From: Ferruginibacter albus | Lineage (GTDB): Bacteria > Bacteroidota > Bacteroidia > Chitinophagales > Chitinophagaceae | DNA length: 64,000 nucleotides | Direction: 5' to 3' | Assembly (NCBI RefSeq): GCF_020042285.1 | Contig: NZ_CP083388.1 | Span: forward strand, 1 to 64,000 | Part shown: positions 44,189-53,320 of the stretch, in pieces | How positions within the stretch are numbered: position 1 is the first letter of the stretch | Layout: each line of letters starts with the position of its first letter | The notes under the pieces: generated by a model | What the model was told of the DNA's origin: nothing | The model's database searches: none | Seen by the model: only the letters and a program-made list of their open reading frames with translations | Made by a program: the position numbers and the translations under genes

Positions 44189-44932
44189 ATGAATAAATTT
44201 AGAACTGCTGCAATTCAAATATTAACCGAAGCTGGCCAACCACTTCATTATAAAGAAATCACAAAGCTTGCTTTAGATAAAGGAATACTAGAAACTGAAG
44301 GAGCTACGCCGGATGCAAGTATGAATGCACAACTTATTACTGACATAAATAAAAAAGGTGAGGGTTCTGATTTTATTAAAACTGCACCATCCACATTTAC
44401 CCTTAATCTTAATAAAAAAGCGTTAGAGCCAAAGAGACAAAAGAAGGTTTTGGAGGAGGAAGCAGCAGAAGAAGAAAAAATCACCTTGGAAACGGGTTTT
44501 ACAGGAAAGGCGGGAGAGCATCTCGTTTGTTCAGAATTATTATTTAGAGGTTATAATGCTAGCATTATGAGTGTTGATTCCGGCATGGATATTATTGCAA
44601 CAAAAAACAATAAATTGTTTTCAATCCAGGTAAAAACAGCCAATGCAAATGCTTACGATACATATAATTTTGATGTTCGTAAGATATCTTTTGAAAAAGA
44701 TTACGCTGGCAATACATTTTATGTTTTTATCTTAAAAAGAAAAGCTCAAACACAATTCTTGATTATACCATTGCATGAAATGGAAAAGAAAGTTGCAGAG
44801 AAAGCAATCGTTTATGTTCAATCATATAAAAAGTATCGGGTTAAAATTGATATAAGAGATGATAAGATTTATTTAGGTAATAGAAATCATGAAATGAAAT
44901 ACTACTTAAACAATTGGGATGTAATAAAGTAA
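44189..44932 (+). CDS. HARE-HTH / PD-(D/E)XK nuclease (module A gene 3)
   Basis: 247 residues from the ATG at 44189. Residues 1-75 form a HARE-HTH (HB1/ASXL/restriction endonuclease winged helix): FRTAAIQILTEAGQPLHYKEITKLAL and APSTFTLN. After a glutamate-rich linker comes a PD-(D/E)XK-type nuclease fold with E110 (GKAGEHLVCSELLFRGY), D134 (VDSGMDIIATK) and Q147-V-K149 (FSIQVKT). This architecture resembles type IV or Mrr-like and intron-associated endonucleases. As the last gene of module A it is the probable effector. A longer frame from 44111 overlaps the helicase and is unlikely. Confidence 0.85.
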   Translation: MNKFRTAAIQILTEAGQPLHYKEITKLALDKGILETEGATPDASMNAQLITDINKKGEGSDFIKTAPSTFTLNLNKKALEPKRQKKVLEEEAAEEEKITLETGFTGKAGEHLVCSELLFRGYNASIMSVDSGMDIIATKNNKLFSIQVKTANANAYDTYNFDVRKISFEKDYAGNTFYVFILKRKAQTQFLIIPLHEMEKKVAEKAIVYVQSYKKYRVKIDIRDDKIYLGNRNHEMKYYLNNWDVIK

Positions 44933-44957
44933 CTGTTTCAACTAAATAGTCTTTTAA

Positions 44958-45551
44958 TTATTCTATTTTTTTTACAAAGTTTGTAACTGTTAAGCGATGA
45001 ACTTTCAACAGCCTGCCAATAGCACTGTATGAGACTTTATTTTCTAAAAGGTTTTTAATTTTCTTTTCTTGCCCTGTGAGCTTTGTTTTGGATGATTTCC
45101 GCCCCTTTGGTCTACCAAGTATTACACCTTCTGCTTTTTTACGGGCTAAAGCTTCTTTGGTGCGTTGTGAAATTAAATTACGTTCTATTTCGGCTGATAA
45201 GCCGAAGGCAAAAGCTAAAACTTTTGAGTTAATATCGCTACCCAGGCGGTAATTGTCCTTTATTGTCCAAACCTGTACATCCCGATTCATACATTCATTG
45301 AGAATGCCCATAATCATGAGCAGGTTTCTGCCAAGCCGTGAAAGTTCAGAGCAGATAAGGATGTCGCCTTTTTTCATTTTTCGGAGAAGCTTGCCGAGTT
45401 TTCGGTCGTCAATACTTTTTGCCCCTGAAATGGTTTCTTCCAGCCATTTGTTTACCACTATTTCCTGCCTTTCGCAGAACTGGTTTATTTCATAACGTTG
45501 GTTTTCTACTGTTTGTTTGTCGGTACTTACCCGGATGTAGCCGTAAATCAT
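44958..45551 (-). CDS. Serine recombinase / DNA invertase (Mpi- or Pin-like)
   Basis: A 197-residue small serine recombinase: catalytic S9 in YGYIRVSTDKQT, SELSRLGRNLL, AEIERNLISQRTKEALARKKAEG and a C-terminal helix-turn-helix (VSYSAIGRLLKVHRLTVTNFV). The size matches the Mpi-type invertases of Bacteroidota that flip promoters or gene segments between inverted repeats. Its start codon lies 97 bases from the left inverted repeat of the 1.8-kb segment at 45648-47468, making it the likely switch for that segment. Confidence 0.93.
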   Translation of the reverse strand: MIYGYIRVSTDKQTVENQRYEINQFCERQEIVVNKWLEETISGAKSIDDRKLGKLLRKMKKGDILICSELSRLGRNLLMIMGILNECMNRDVQVWTIKDNYRLGSDINSKVLAFAFGLSAEIERNLISQRTKEALARKKAEGVILGRPKGRKSSKTKLTGQEKKIKNLLENKVSYSAIGRLLKVHRLTVTNFVKKIE

Positions 45552-45647
45552 AATTTTTTTCTGTTTAAGTTAATATTGTTTGTAAATGCTTAATTTAAAC
45601 CAAAATTGGATAGAGAAATCCTAAGCATTTTTTATAGCAATTATTCC

Positions 45648-45670
45648 AGCGTTTTTGTTAGACAGCAAGG
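45648..45670 (+). repeat. Left short inverted repeat, candidate recombination site
   Basis: Codes for SVFVRQQG in the silent cassette; 22 of 23 bases match the reverse complement of 47446-47468, where the expressed gene codes for SVFVKQQG. Sequence on the outer side of the repeat is not similar. Confidence 0.7.
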
Positions 45671-46105
45671 AAAATTTTGTTCGTTTAATTCCGACAGTTG
45701 GGTAATACTTTCAGACATTGAACAACGTATAAAAGAGAAAATTGAGCGAATTGGTACACCTTTGAAGAATTGGGATATTCAAATTAATTATGGAATTAAA
45801 ACCGGATTTAATGAAGCTTTCATTATTGATGAAGCAAAACGAATAGAATTAATTGAACAAGACCCCACAAGTGATGAAATTATACGACCGATTTTACGTG
45901 GCAGGGATATAAAAAGATATGGCTATGACTTTGCCAATTTGTGGCTGATAAATATGCACAACGGCATAAAGGAAAAGGGTATAAAACCTATAGATATCAA
46001 GGATTATCCTGCTATAAAAAAACATTTAGATAACTTTTGGAAAGACATAGAAAAACGTGTAGACCAAGGCGATACGCCATACAATTTACGGAACTGTGCT
46101 TATAT

Positions 46106-46393
46106 GGACGATTTTTCTAAGCAGAAAATTGTATGGGCAGAAACTATGCGTATTCATAAGGGCGACTCTAATAATTTCCCCAGATTTGGATTCGAAGAAT
46201 CTGGAAAATATGTAACAGATAAAACATGTTTCTTCGCAACGGGAAAGCAAATAAAATTTATCATCGGAGTTTTAAATTCTATTGTCGGTAGATACTTACT
46301 GTCTCAATATGTTTCTATTTTAGATGATGGTGGGTATCTAATGCAAAAAATATATTTGGAAAAAATACCGATTGCACCATATTCATCTAAACT
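46106..46393 (+). repeat. 288-bp inverted repeat, copy 1
   Basis: Identical on inspection to the reverse complement of 46621-46908; encodes DDFSKQKIVWAETMRIHKGD through APYSSKL. It could serve homologous recombination as well as stay identical through it. Confidence 0.9.
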
Positions 46394-46583
46394 TGAAAAA
46401 TTGATTGAAAAGAAACGGAACGATAAAACAGAAACCGAGATAGACAATGTTGTATACCAATTATACAATCTAAAAAAAGATGAAATTACATTTATAGAGA
46501 ACGTAAAAAATCAGCCTCTTCAGAGGTAAGTTTATATAGTTGATAAATTGTTTCGTCAATCATCTTTTCAGATTTTGGAGTAT

Positions 46584-49500
46584 TTACTTCATTAATAAGA
46601 TTTGCGATTTTCGTTTGCTGAGTTTAGATGAATATGGTGCAATCGGTATTTTTTCCAAATATATTTTTTGCATTAGATACCCACCATCATCTAAAATAGA
46701 AACATATTGAGACAGTAAGTATCTACCGACAATAGAATTTAAAACTCCGATGATAAATTTTATTTGCTTTCCCGTTGCGAAGAAACATGTTTTATCTGTT
46801 ACATATTTTCCAGATTCTTCGAATCCAAATCTGGGGAAATTATTAGAGTCGCCCTTATGAATACGCATAGTTTCTGCCCATACAATTTTCTGCTTAGAAA
46901 AATCGTCCCAATAGCTTATACTATCTTGCGTTTCGAACCACTTATTATTTGTCTTTTTTCGGGAAGTTTTTAAATCGCTTTCATTCAAAGTAATACCATT
47001 TGCTTTAGCGTGAGCCATTACTTGTTTTATTTCTTTGTCCGTAAGCATTTCACCAGTTTGTTTGAGTTTAGGCATAAACCCTTCCAAGAACTTTTTAACA
47101 GCAGGATAGTTGTCAATATTATGGTTCTTGCTGGGAAAAGTCGCAATCAAATATTTATTATCAAAATCATAGGAATATCGCTTAATATCCCTACCTCTAA
47201 GAATCGGTCGTATTAATTCGACAGTTTTTTCACGTTCAATTTGAGTTATGCAATTTGCTAATATTTCTTCTTTTTTATTCTCGTCTATGATAAAGGCTTC
47301 GTTGTAGCCTGTCAAAATACCACGATAAATATTGATATCCCAATCTTTGAGAGGAGTACCGAGAGCTTCTATTTTATGTTTAATACTTTGCTCAATCGGA
47401 CTAAGAATTGTCCAGCTTTCTGCGGTAGAAAAGTTACATTCGGAGCCTTGCTGTTTAACAAAAACGCTCAAATTATTTAACAGCTTTTCTTTAATGATAC
47501 AAGACTTTGTTTTTTGTCTATTTTTATCCTTTGCAAACATTAAAATATTCACATCTACGGTAGCACTTTCAAATATTTTTTGTCCAGCAAAATCAATCAA
47601 TAAAACAGGGTTCGTTTTCTCGGCAAAGAATTTACGGGTGTTTTCTCCATAACCAGCCCTCATCCATTTATTCGAAGTAATGAAAGCCAAATGTCCTTTC
47701 GGTTTTAACAACTCGAAGCCCTTCTCATAAAACAATGAATAAACATCACCTGTTCTTGCAAAAGTGGTAAATCCACAATGCTGATACATTTTTGCTAATC
47801 GTCCTCCATCATTTTGTAACTGCACATACGGCGGATTTCCAATCACAATATCAAACCCGTCTTTCAGTCCAAACATCCACTCCGTATCAAAAAAAGGAGA
47901 ACTGTCATTTTGGTCGTAAGGATTCCATTTAGCAACCTGCTTTGCATCTTCCGGGGCAAATTCATGGTTGGCTTCTAAGAGTACTACCAGTTCTGTACGG
48001 AGTTTTGTATCTTTTTCACGAAGAGTCCTTTTATCTTTAGCCGTTTTAGCATAAAAATGCTGGTGACGCACTTCTAAAATTTCTTTTTTTACTATCTCTA
48101 TCCGTGGGTCTTCAAACAAGTTAGTTTGTGCAGGTTTTTTATGCAGTCCAATCAACGTGTTGGCAGCCACAAATTTTGTTTCCAGATTGGGCAGTGTAAT
48201 TACACCATAATTCTCATTCGGTTTTGATATATCCATTTCGCCTTGCTCTACAATCAGCGATATAAAAAAACGCAGTTTACTTATTTGTGCAGCAATGGTT
48301 TGTATATCCACACCATAAATACATTCTTCTATTAGGTGCAGCTTTTGGTCGTAGATGGTTTTTTTCGGTTCCAGCTTTTCCAGTACTTCCACCATTTTCT
48401 TTAAGATGCCCATAGGAAAAGCACCGGAACCACAGGCTGGGTCTATTATTTTTACCTGCTTTAATTTGTCGGCTATTCCAGTGCAAAGTTTTTTATCGCC
48501 TTTTAAAACTGTTGGCAAATCTTCACTTTCAAACAAATGCCGGATTGCTTCTTTGTGTTGTTCAAAATCATTTTGTAAATAAGTAATCAGGCTTTCGCTT
48601 ACCATAAAATCTACAATCTCTTTTGGAGTATAAAAGGAGCCAGATTGCTTTCTTGCCGTCTCTTTGGTTTCGGGGTTATATGCACCTAAGAGATTTTCAA
48701 ACACATTCCCCAATAGTTCAGGGTCAAGTGCCACCTGCGAATCATTAGGATTATTTTCCTCCACTGTAAAATTATATCGTTGTAGTAAAGGAATAATCCC
48801 CTTTTCTTCGTCGAAGAACACCCAATTAGGAATAAATGCCCGATATTTAAAATGTTTCCCCAATTTCTTATCGCTTCGGCTAAACCCGTCCAAGTGATAT
48901 TTAATTCCATCAGTCCCTATTTCTTTATCAAGGCATTCAAAAAGCCCGCCATTTAAAAAGGGGATTGGCTTAAACAATTCCAGTACTTTGCTTTCGGGAA
49001 GGGCAAACATCTCTGTATAGCGATATAAGGTTTTAATATCTCTTATATTTTCTTCTTTGGCAAAACCTCTTTCATTTACAGCCTTATTCAATGTAGCAAA
49101 AAAGAGATTTTGTAAAATTGCATTGTAGTAATCACCATTCGTTTTACTTGTGGAATTAAAATTTTTCAATATCCTTTTAAGTTCTTCAATATTAAACAAT
49201 GAGTCAGGCACTAACCGTTGTTGTTTAATAAACCATACAAAGAGCAGACGGGTGATGAGGCGGATAATTTGTTCTCCTAATTTTTCACGGTCATCATCGG
49301 TAGTTGTAGTGTTTTTTGGAAATGTAATACCAACATCTTCCGATAAAGCCCATTCGTACCATTTAAAAAGTTCTGTATAAAACTCTTTGGTAAGCACAGA
49401 AACGGAAAAGGCTTTAATAATATCGTCCAAATTAATATCCTTTGCACCCGCTAATGCTGCAAATCTTTCACTTATTGTGCGACCTGCTGTTGAAGGACCT

Positions 49501-49943
49501 AACAAATAAGTATAACGTTTGGCATTTGTTTTTACCTGTTGTATTTCTTCATCAACAATTTTACTATCACTTGCCACTAAGCTCAACCGCCAGAGATTAA
49601 TTTCATCAGGCTGATAAAAATTTACCAATACAGCCTGCCCGGCGGTAAGCAATTTTCGTACATATTGCTGAATGCTTACTTTATTGTATTCAAGCCTTAT
49701 ACCGGGTTTTAGAACTATTTCATAACATTTTACTTTAGTATCGTCATCTAAGTCAATATGCCCATAGTTGATAACCGATTTGATTATTTTAGCTTCAGTA
49801 GCATTTGTTTCGCTTGTTTCATTTACCGGATTTTGATAAATAGTAATTCTATTGGCAAACACAGGGTAAAGAACATCTTTAATAAAAAGGTTAAGTTCAT
49901 ACTTTTTTTGAAAAGCCTGTTGGAGTTGAATTTTGCCTGCCAT
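46584..49943 (-). CDS. Adenine-specific DNA methyltransferase with switchable recognition domain (module B)
   Basis: 1119 residues. The N-terminal 480 residues are a specific helical/nuclease-like region of unknown fold; the N6-adenine methyltransferase core has VKIIDPACGSGAFPMGIL (motif I, about 494-511) and VIGNPPYVQL (motif IV NPPY, about 703). The target-recognition region starts near 825. The protein ends SSKLSKRKSQILLMK: a one-base frameshift at the edge of the 288-bp repeat. One frame over, the sequence continues QTKIANLINEVNTPKSEKMI, then DETIYQLYKLTSEEADFLRSL and TAA at 46492-46494, the normal tail of Eco57I-like enzymes. The current copy thus lacks about 41 C-terminal residues. It lies 2 bases after the helicase gene. 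Confidence 0.88.
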   Translation of the reverse strand: MAGKIQLQQAFQKKYELNLFIKDVLYPVFANRITIYQNPVNETSETNATEAKIIKSVINYGHIDLDDDTKVKCYEIVLKPGIRLEYNKVSIQQYVRKLLTAGQAVLVNFYQPDEINLWRLSLVASDSKIVDEEIQQVKTNAKRYTYLLGPSTAGRTISERFAALAGAKDINLDDIIKAFSVSVLTKEFYTELFKWYEWALSEDVGITFPKNTTTTDDDREKLGEQIIRLITRLLFVWFIKQQRLVPDSLFNIEELKRILKNFNSTSKTNGDYYNAILQNLFFATLNKAVNERGFAKEENIRDIKTLYRYTEMFALPESKVLELFKPIPFLNGGLFECLDKEIGTDGIKYHLDGFSRSDKKLGKHFKYRAFIPNWVFFDEEKGIIPLLQRYNFTVEENNPNDSQVALDPELLGNVFENLLGAYNPETKETARKQSGSFYTPKEIVDFMVSESLITYLQNDFEQHKEAIRHLFESEDLPTVLKGDKKLCTGIADKLKQVKIIDPACGSGAFPMGILKKMVEVLEKLEPKKTIYDQKLHLIEECIYGVDIQTIAAQISKLRFFISLIVEQGEMDISKPNENYGVITLPNLETKFVAANTLIGLHKKPAQTNLFEDPRIEIVKKEILEVRHQHFYAKTAKDKRTLREKDTKLRTELVVLLEANHEFAPEDAKQVAKWNPYDQNDSSPFFDTEWMFGLKDGFDIVIGNPPYVQLQNDGGRLAKMYQHCGFTTFARTGDVYSLFYEKGFELLKPKGHLAFITSNKWMRAGYGENTRKFFAEKTNPVLLIDFAGQKIFESATVDVNILMFAKDKNRQKTKSCIIKEKLLNNLSVFVKQQGSECNFSTAESWTILSPIEQSIKHKIEALGTPLKDWDINIYRGILTGYNEAFIIDENKKEEILANCITQIEREKTVELIRPILRGRDIKRYSYDFDNKYLIATFPSKNHNIDNYPAVKKFLEGFMPKLKQTGEMLTDKEIKQVMAHAKANGITLNESDLKTSRKKTNNKWFETQDSISYWDDFSKQKIVWAETMRIHKGDSNNFPRFGFEESGKYVTDKTCFFATGKQIKFIIGVLNSIVGRYLLSQYVSILDDGGYLMQKIYLEKIPIAPYSSKLSKRKSQILLMK
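46621..46908 (-). repeat. 288-bp inverted repeat, copy 2
   Basis: Reverse complement of 46106-46393; the 227 bases between the copies hold the two converging C-terminal tails, which overlap antisense at 46492-46529. Confidence 0.9.
47446..47468 (-). repeat. Right short inverted repeat, candidate recombination site
   Basis: Partner of 45648-45670, located inside the methyltransferase gene at the junction of core and recognition region. Confidence 0.7.
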
Positions 49944-49945
49944 AG

Positions 49946-52900
49946 TTATTTAATGCTTAGGGTTAATACAATTTTAGGATTGACAATACTATTTTCCTGA
50001 ACCTGAATTTTAGTAGCAGTATCAGGGTTGAAATTATATCTGTCAATAATACCCGAAAACAGCAAATCGTAAAATCTATCTGGTTGGCGGGTAAATAGTT
50101 TGGTACTCTCTGTAAAGAAATCATTAATAGCTTTTGGAAAACCTTTGCTGTTAAAAGCTCCTGATTCAATTGATTTAACTGCCAGCTTTAATGCCTCTTT
50201 TTTCTGTGGGGTAATAGCATGCTTAATGGCAAAATTGAGATTGGTAATTGCCTTATTTTCTGCCGGGCTGATACTTTTTTTTGAGATGCCGATGAAATTG
50301 TTTTGTATAGTTTCACTTTTGAAATGAGTATAAGCAGTTTGTGCTTGTGCAAAGTGTAACTCATGCAGTGACACTGGTTTTTCATCTGCATTGGATTTGA
50401 ATATTTTTGCAGCATCCAAAAAACCCAATTCCTGTGGGTTCATAGCCTCAGAAACAAAGCAAAAAATACCTGGATGATTGTCTGCCTTTAAATAACACAA
50501 TGAAGCGTTTTTCAACTTAAGTGATACAGCAGTCTCTGCTTGAATTATTATTTCTTTGTGGAGTAAATTTTCTTTATCCCTTCCTGTTCTGGCTTTGTTA
50601 GGAATGGCGGCAATTACATCAAATTTTTTCTTATTAACCTTTTTGAAAGCCCTCAATTCATTCAGGTATTTTAATATTTCACTTTCCTCTTGTTGAATTT
50701 TTAAACCGTGTAAAGCTCCATCACCCACTTCTTCCATTAAAGAGAAAATTTTATTATCCTCTCCAAAAGCTGTGTGAAAAGCTTGCAGTTTACGCAAGGC
50801 TGCATTTATTAACCTGATTTGTGCATCTCCATTGGCACTCGGGTAATAATTGTAAACATAAATTTTTTTAGCCCTTGTGCCTATACGGTTTACCCTGCCT
50901 ATTCGCTGCATTAATCTTGTACTGTTCCAGGGTACATCGTAATTGATAATGATATTACTTCTATGGAGGTTTACGCCTTCTGCCAAAACTTCCGTGGTAA
51001 TGATAATATTATAATCCTGCTTCCAAAGTTCTTCTTCAAGGTTTGCGTCAAAATTGTAGCGAATAGCAGCCGCTTCCGTTTCTCTGTTATTAGAACTTAC
51101 AGAGAGTATTTTTGAATATCCTGCTTCTTCCATGCGAAGTTTAATCTCATTAGCGGTTTCTGTACTTTCAGTAAAAATCACCAGTTTGCCACTATGGTTT
51201 CTCGTTTTTTTGAAAAACGTTGTTTTAAGGTTGCTAATGAACTCATCCATTTTGGGGTCGTAAGTAACTTTATTCCAACGCTGAATAAGCGAATCAATTT
51301 TCCGCTTGTCCGATTGCAGGTTTTCAATAAAATCTGTACTAAATGCAGATGATTTAAATTCCCTGTTGTTGCCTCCTTTCTCTTCCATTTTTTTTAGAAT
51401 CGCATCATCAGATAAGCCATCTTCTTTTAACTTGTTTATATCCAAATCAGGGGCAATAAAGACTCTGTCGCTGGCAAACATATCAATCATGTTTTGGCAG
51501 GATTTCTGAAACCTTCGCAATGATTCTTGAAAAGCAAAAAAACTGCTCTCCAATCTTTTAACCATTAATATCCGCATAATTGCTGCCAACCTTTCTGAGA
51601 TGGATTGTACCGTTGTTTTACCTTTTGTATATAGTTTCCTGTCTGCTTCATTGATAAGAAATTCAATTGCCCTGTACCGGTAATACTGAATGGCTGAAGA
51701 CAAGGGGTGTCCGTTTTCATCTACGCCTGCTATTAACTCAACGGTATCTGCGAAAAGTTTTGCCAATGTAGTGTCTAATTCATATTCCAACGCTTCAGGG
51801 TCACCGACTTTTGGAAACACAATGTTTTGTTTCTTCAGGTCTTCCAGGTATTCTTCGTTGTTTTCAATATCTTTTCTTGTTCTTCTTATTACTAAAGGCT
51901 CTACAACATCGTTACGCAATTGATTAAATAAGGCTTTTAGCTTAGGAATATTCAAAGTAGCTTCTGCCGACAGCTTTTTATACCTGTCATTTACTGGTTT
52001 AAAATAGTCTTGTAAATTTTTAACAGTGTCTAATGTTGAATTTCTTTTATCCTGAAAAAGGTAGAGTTGATTTTCTATATCTTCCGGTCTATTGTTGAGT
52101 GGTGTTGCAGAAATAAGAATTACTTTTTTTCTTTTATCACCATTTTCACCCGGCTTATTTCGCGGCGTCTTACAAATTTCCTGTAAGGCGAGGTACATTT
52201 CCGTATAGTCATTCCTGAACTTATGCGATTCATCTACAATAATTAAATCAAAATACTCGGCATCAGGAAAATCGGTATTGTCTTTATCCAGAATATTATG
52301 TAAGCTTCCAATAGTTACATAGCGTAGATGGTTATCTATCATAAAATCATTGGCTGTTCGTTGCCAACTTGATTTGATAGCTGGAGGAACAACCACCAAT
52401 ACTTTAGTATGACTTCCATTTTCATAGATGAATTTTTTAATTATCATAGAAGCAATAATCGTTTTCCCCAAACCCACTACGTCTGCAAGAATAAAACCGT
52501 TGTGTTTCATCATCATTGCATATCCCTGATTGGCTGCATCGGTCTGATATTTCAGTCGCATGTATTTTTCGGGGAGCAATAGTTCAATGTTATAAGGGTC
52601 ATATTCCACTCTGTTGCCAAAATACTCAATCAGCATTTTAATGTAAAGTTCAAATGGAGTGAAGTCATCTTTCAGATAGGATTTCTTTTTTATTACTTCT
52701 GCATCGGCTTCCAAAATATTTACTGAATCCTTCCATAGTTCTTCAAATTCATCGTAAGCAAACCTTACATCATCATAGCCACTTAATTCAACATTAAATT
52801 CGTAGTTGTGTTTTTCAGAAGTTCCTAATCCTGCATCGGTCAGATTAGATGAACCCGTAATTACAGCACACTCTTTATTGTGTTGATTGAAAATGTCTTT

Positions 52901-53320
52901 GTAAAAAATATAAACCTTAGCATGAATTTTTTTATCAGGATGGGCTTTAACTTCAATTTTTTTATCAATCAAATCTGTAATAAACTGCTTAATGCTGTTT
53001 TCTGTTTTTTTATCATAATCAGCCTTCTCAATATCTTCCAGCATTTCCTGTACAAATTCTTCTTTCGTTTTATCATGATTTTGAAAAAACTCAATTCCTT
53101 TTGAATGGGCTTCCTGTATTTGGCGGTCAACATTAATCCCAACAAGTATTCTAATCTTTTCTACATTTCCCAGTGACTCTCTAAGTCTAAAATATCCGGA
53201 CGCTCTTAAATAACCGACAAGTGCATCAAAGTTCTTGATACCTGGGTTGTGCTTGAAGACTGCTTCAAACTTTTCAATTAGTGTATTACCTGTTTTGTTT
53301 GTAAAAAAATTGGTGGGCAT
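49946..53320 (-). CDS. PLD-domain SNF2-type helicase (module B)
   Basis: 1124 residues from the ATG at 53318-53320 (a TTG at 53326 is also open). Residues ~1-200 hold a phospholipase D-like nuclease domain with the HxK motif in KIHAKVYIFY and GSSNLTDAGLG...NVEL. The SF2/SNF2 core follows: LADVVGLGKTIIAS (Walker A), LIIVDESHKF (DESH box), ISATPLNNRPED and the C-terminal RIGRVNRIGTRAKK. Related parts (PLD nuclease, SNF2 helicase, adenine methylase) make up class 1 DISARM as separate genes, but drmA and drmB are missing. With the methyltransferase gene 2 bases downstream this is a two-gene restriction-like operon. Confidence 0.88.
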   Translation of the reverse strand: MPTNFFTNKTGNTLIEKFEAVFKHNPGIKNFDALVGYLRASGYFRLRESLGNVEKIRILVGINVDRQIQEAHSKGIEFFQNHDKTKEEFVQEMLEDIEKADYDKKTENSIKQFITDLIDKKIEVKAHPDKKIHAKVYIFYKDIFNQHNKECAVITGSSNLTDAGLGTSEKHNYEFNVELSGYDDVRFAYDEFEELWKDSVNILEADAEVIKKKSYLKDDFTPFELYIKMLIEYFGNRVEYDPYNIELLLPEKYMRLKYQTDAANQGYAMMMKHNGFILADVVGLGKTIIASMIIKKFIYENGSHTKVLVVVPPAIKSSWQRTANDFMIDNHLRYVTIGSLHNILDKDNTDFPDAEYFDLIIVDESHKFRNDYTEMYLALQEICKTPRNKPGENGDKRKKVILISATPLNNRPEDIENQLYLFQDKRNSTLDTVKNLQDYFKPVNDRYKKLSAEATLNIPKLKALFNQLRNDVVEPLVIRRTRKDIENNEEYLEDLKKQNIVFPKVGDPEALEYELDTTLAKLFADTVELIAGVDENGHPLSSAIQYYRYRAIEFLINEADRKLYTKGKTTVQSISERLAAIMRILMVKRLESSFFAFQESLRRFQKSCQNMIDMFASDRVFIAPDLDINKLKEDGLSDDAILKKMEEKGGNNREFKSSAFSTDFIENLQSDKRKIDSLIQRWNKVTYDPKMDEFISNLKTTFFKKTRNHSGKLVIFTESTETANEIKLRMEEAGYSKILSVSSNNRETEAAAIRYNFDANLEEELWKQDYNIIITTEVLAEGVNLHRSNIIINYDVPWNSTRLMQRIGRVNRIGTRAKKIYVYNYYPSANGDAQIRLINAALRKLQAFHTAFGEDNKIFSLMEEVGDGALHGLKIQQEESEILKYLNELRAFKKVNKKKFDVIAAIPNKARTGRDKENLLHKEIIIQAETAVSLKLKNASLCYLKADNHPGIFCFVSEAMNPQELGFLDAAKIFKSNADEKPVSLHELHFAQAQTAYTHFKSETIQNNFIGISKKSISPAENKAITNLNFAIKHAITPQKKEALKLAVKSIESGAFNSKGFPKAINDFFTESTKLFTRQPDRFYDLLFSGIIDRYNFNPDTATKIQVQENSIVNPKIVLTLSIK

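Larger units (their letters stand above)
45648..46529 (+). pseudogene. Silent alternative recognition cassette of the methyltransferase
   Basis: From SVFVRQQGKFCSF on, this frame aligns with residues ~825 to the end of the minus-strand methyltransferase, but it has no methyltransferase core and no real start. An open frame continues upstream to a TTG at 45606 but those residues are not homologous. The recognition part differs (for example KTGFNEAFIIDEAKRIELIEQDP against LTGYNEAFIIDENKKEE) and then joins the identical 288-bp block and a complete C-terminal tail (DNVVYQLYNLKKDEITFIENV). It is a stored donor domain, not a separate enzyme. Confidence 0.8.
45648..47468. other. Invertible segment carrying alternative target-recognition domains
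   Basis: Bounded by a 23-bp inverted repeat (AGCGTTTTTGTTA then G/A then ACAGCAAGG; 45648-45670 plus, 47446-47468 minus, 22 of 23 identical). Inside are two recognition domains facing each other: the one in use (part of the minus-strand methyltransferase) and a silent one. Both end in an identical 288-bp stretch in opposite orientation. Flipping the segment would exchange the two domains at residue ~825 of the methyltransferase in frame. Confidence 0.8.

Noticed and set aside
45606..46529. A stand-alone 307-residue restriction or methyltransferase gene
   Set aside because: It lacks the methyltransferase core, its first 14 residues match nothing in the paired gene, and it aligns only with the recognition region and tail of the adjacent methyltransferase; it is better read as a silent cassette.
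46584..53320. Complete DISARM or BREX system
   Set aside because: No DrmA, DrmB, BrxC/PglY, PglZ or BrxL gene is present; only the helicase and methyltransferase are found.
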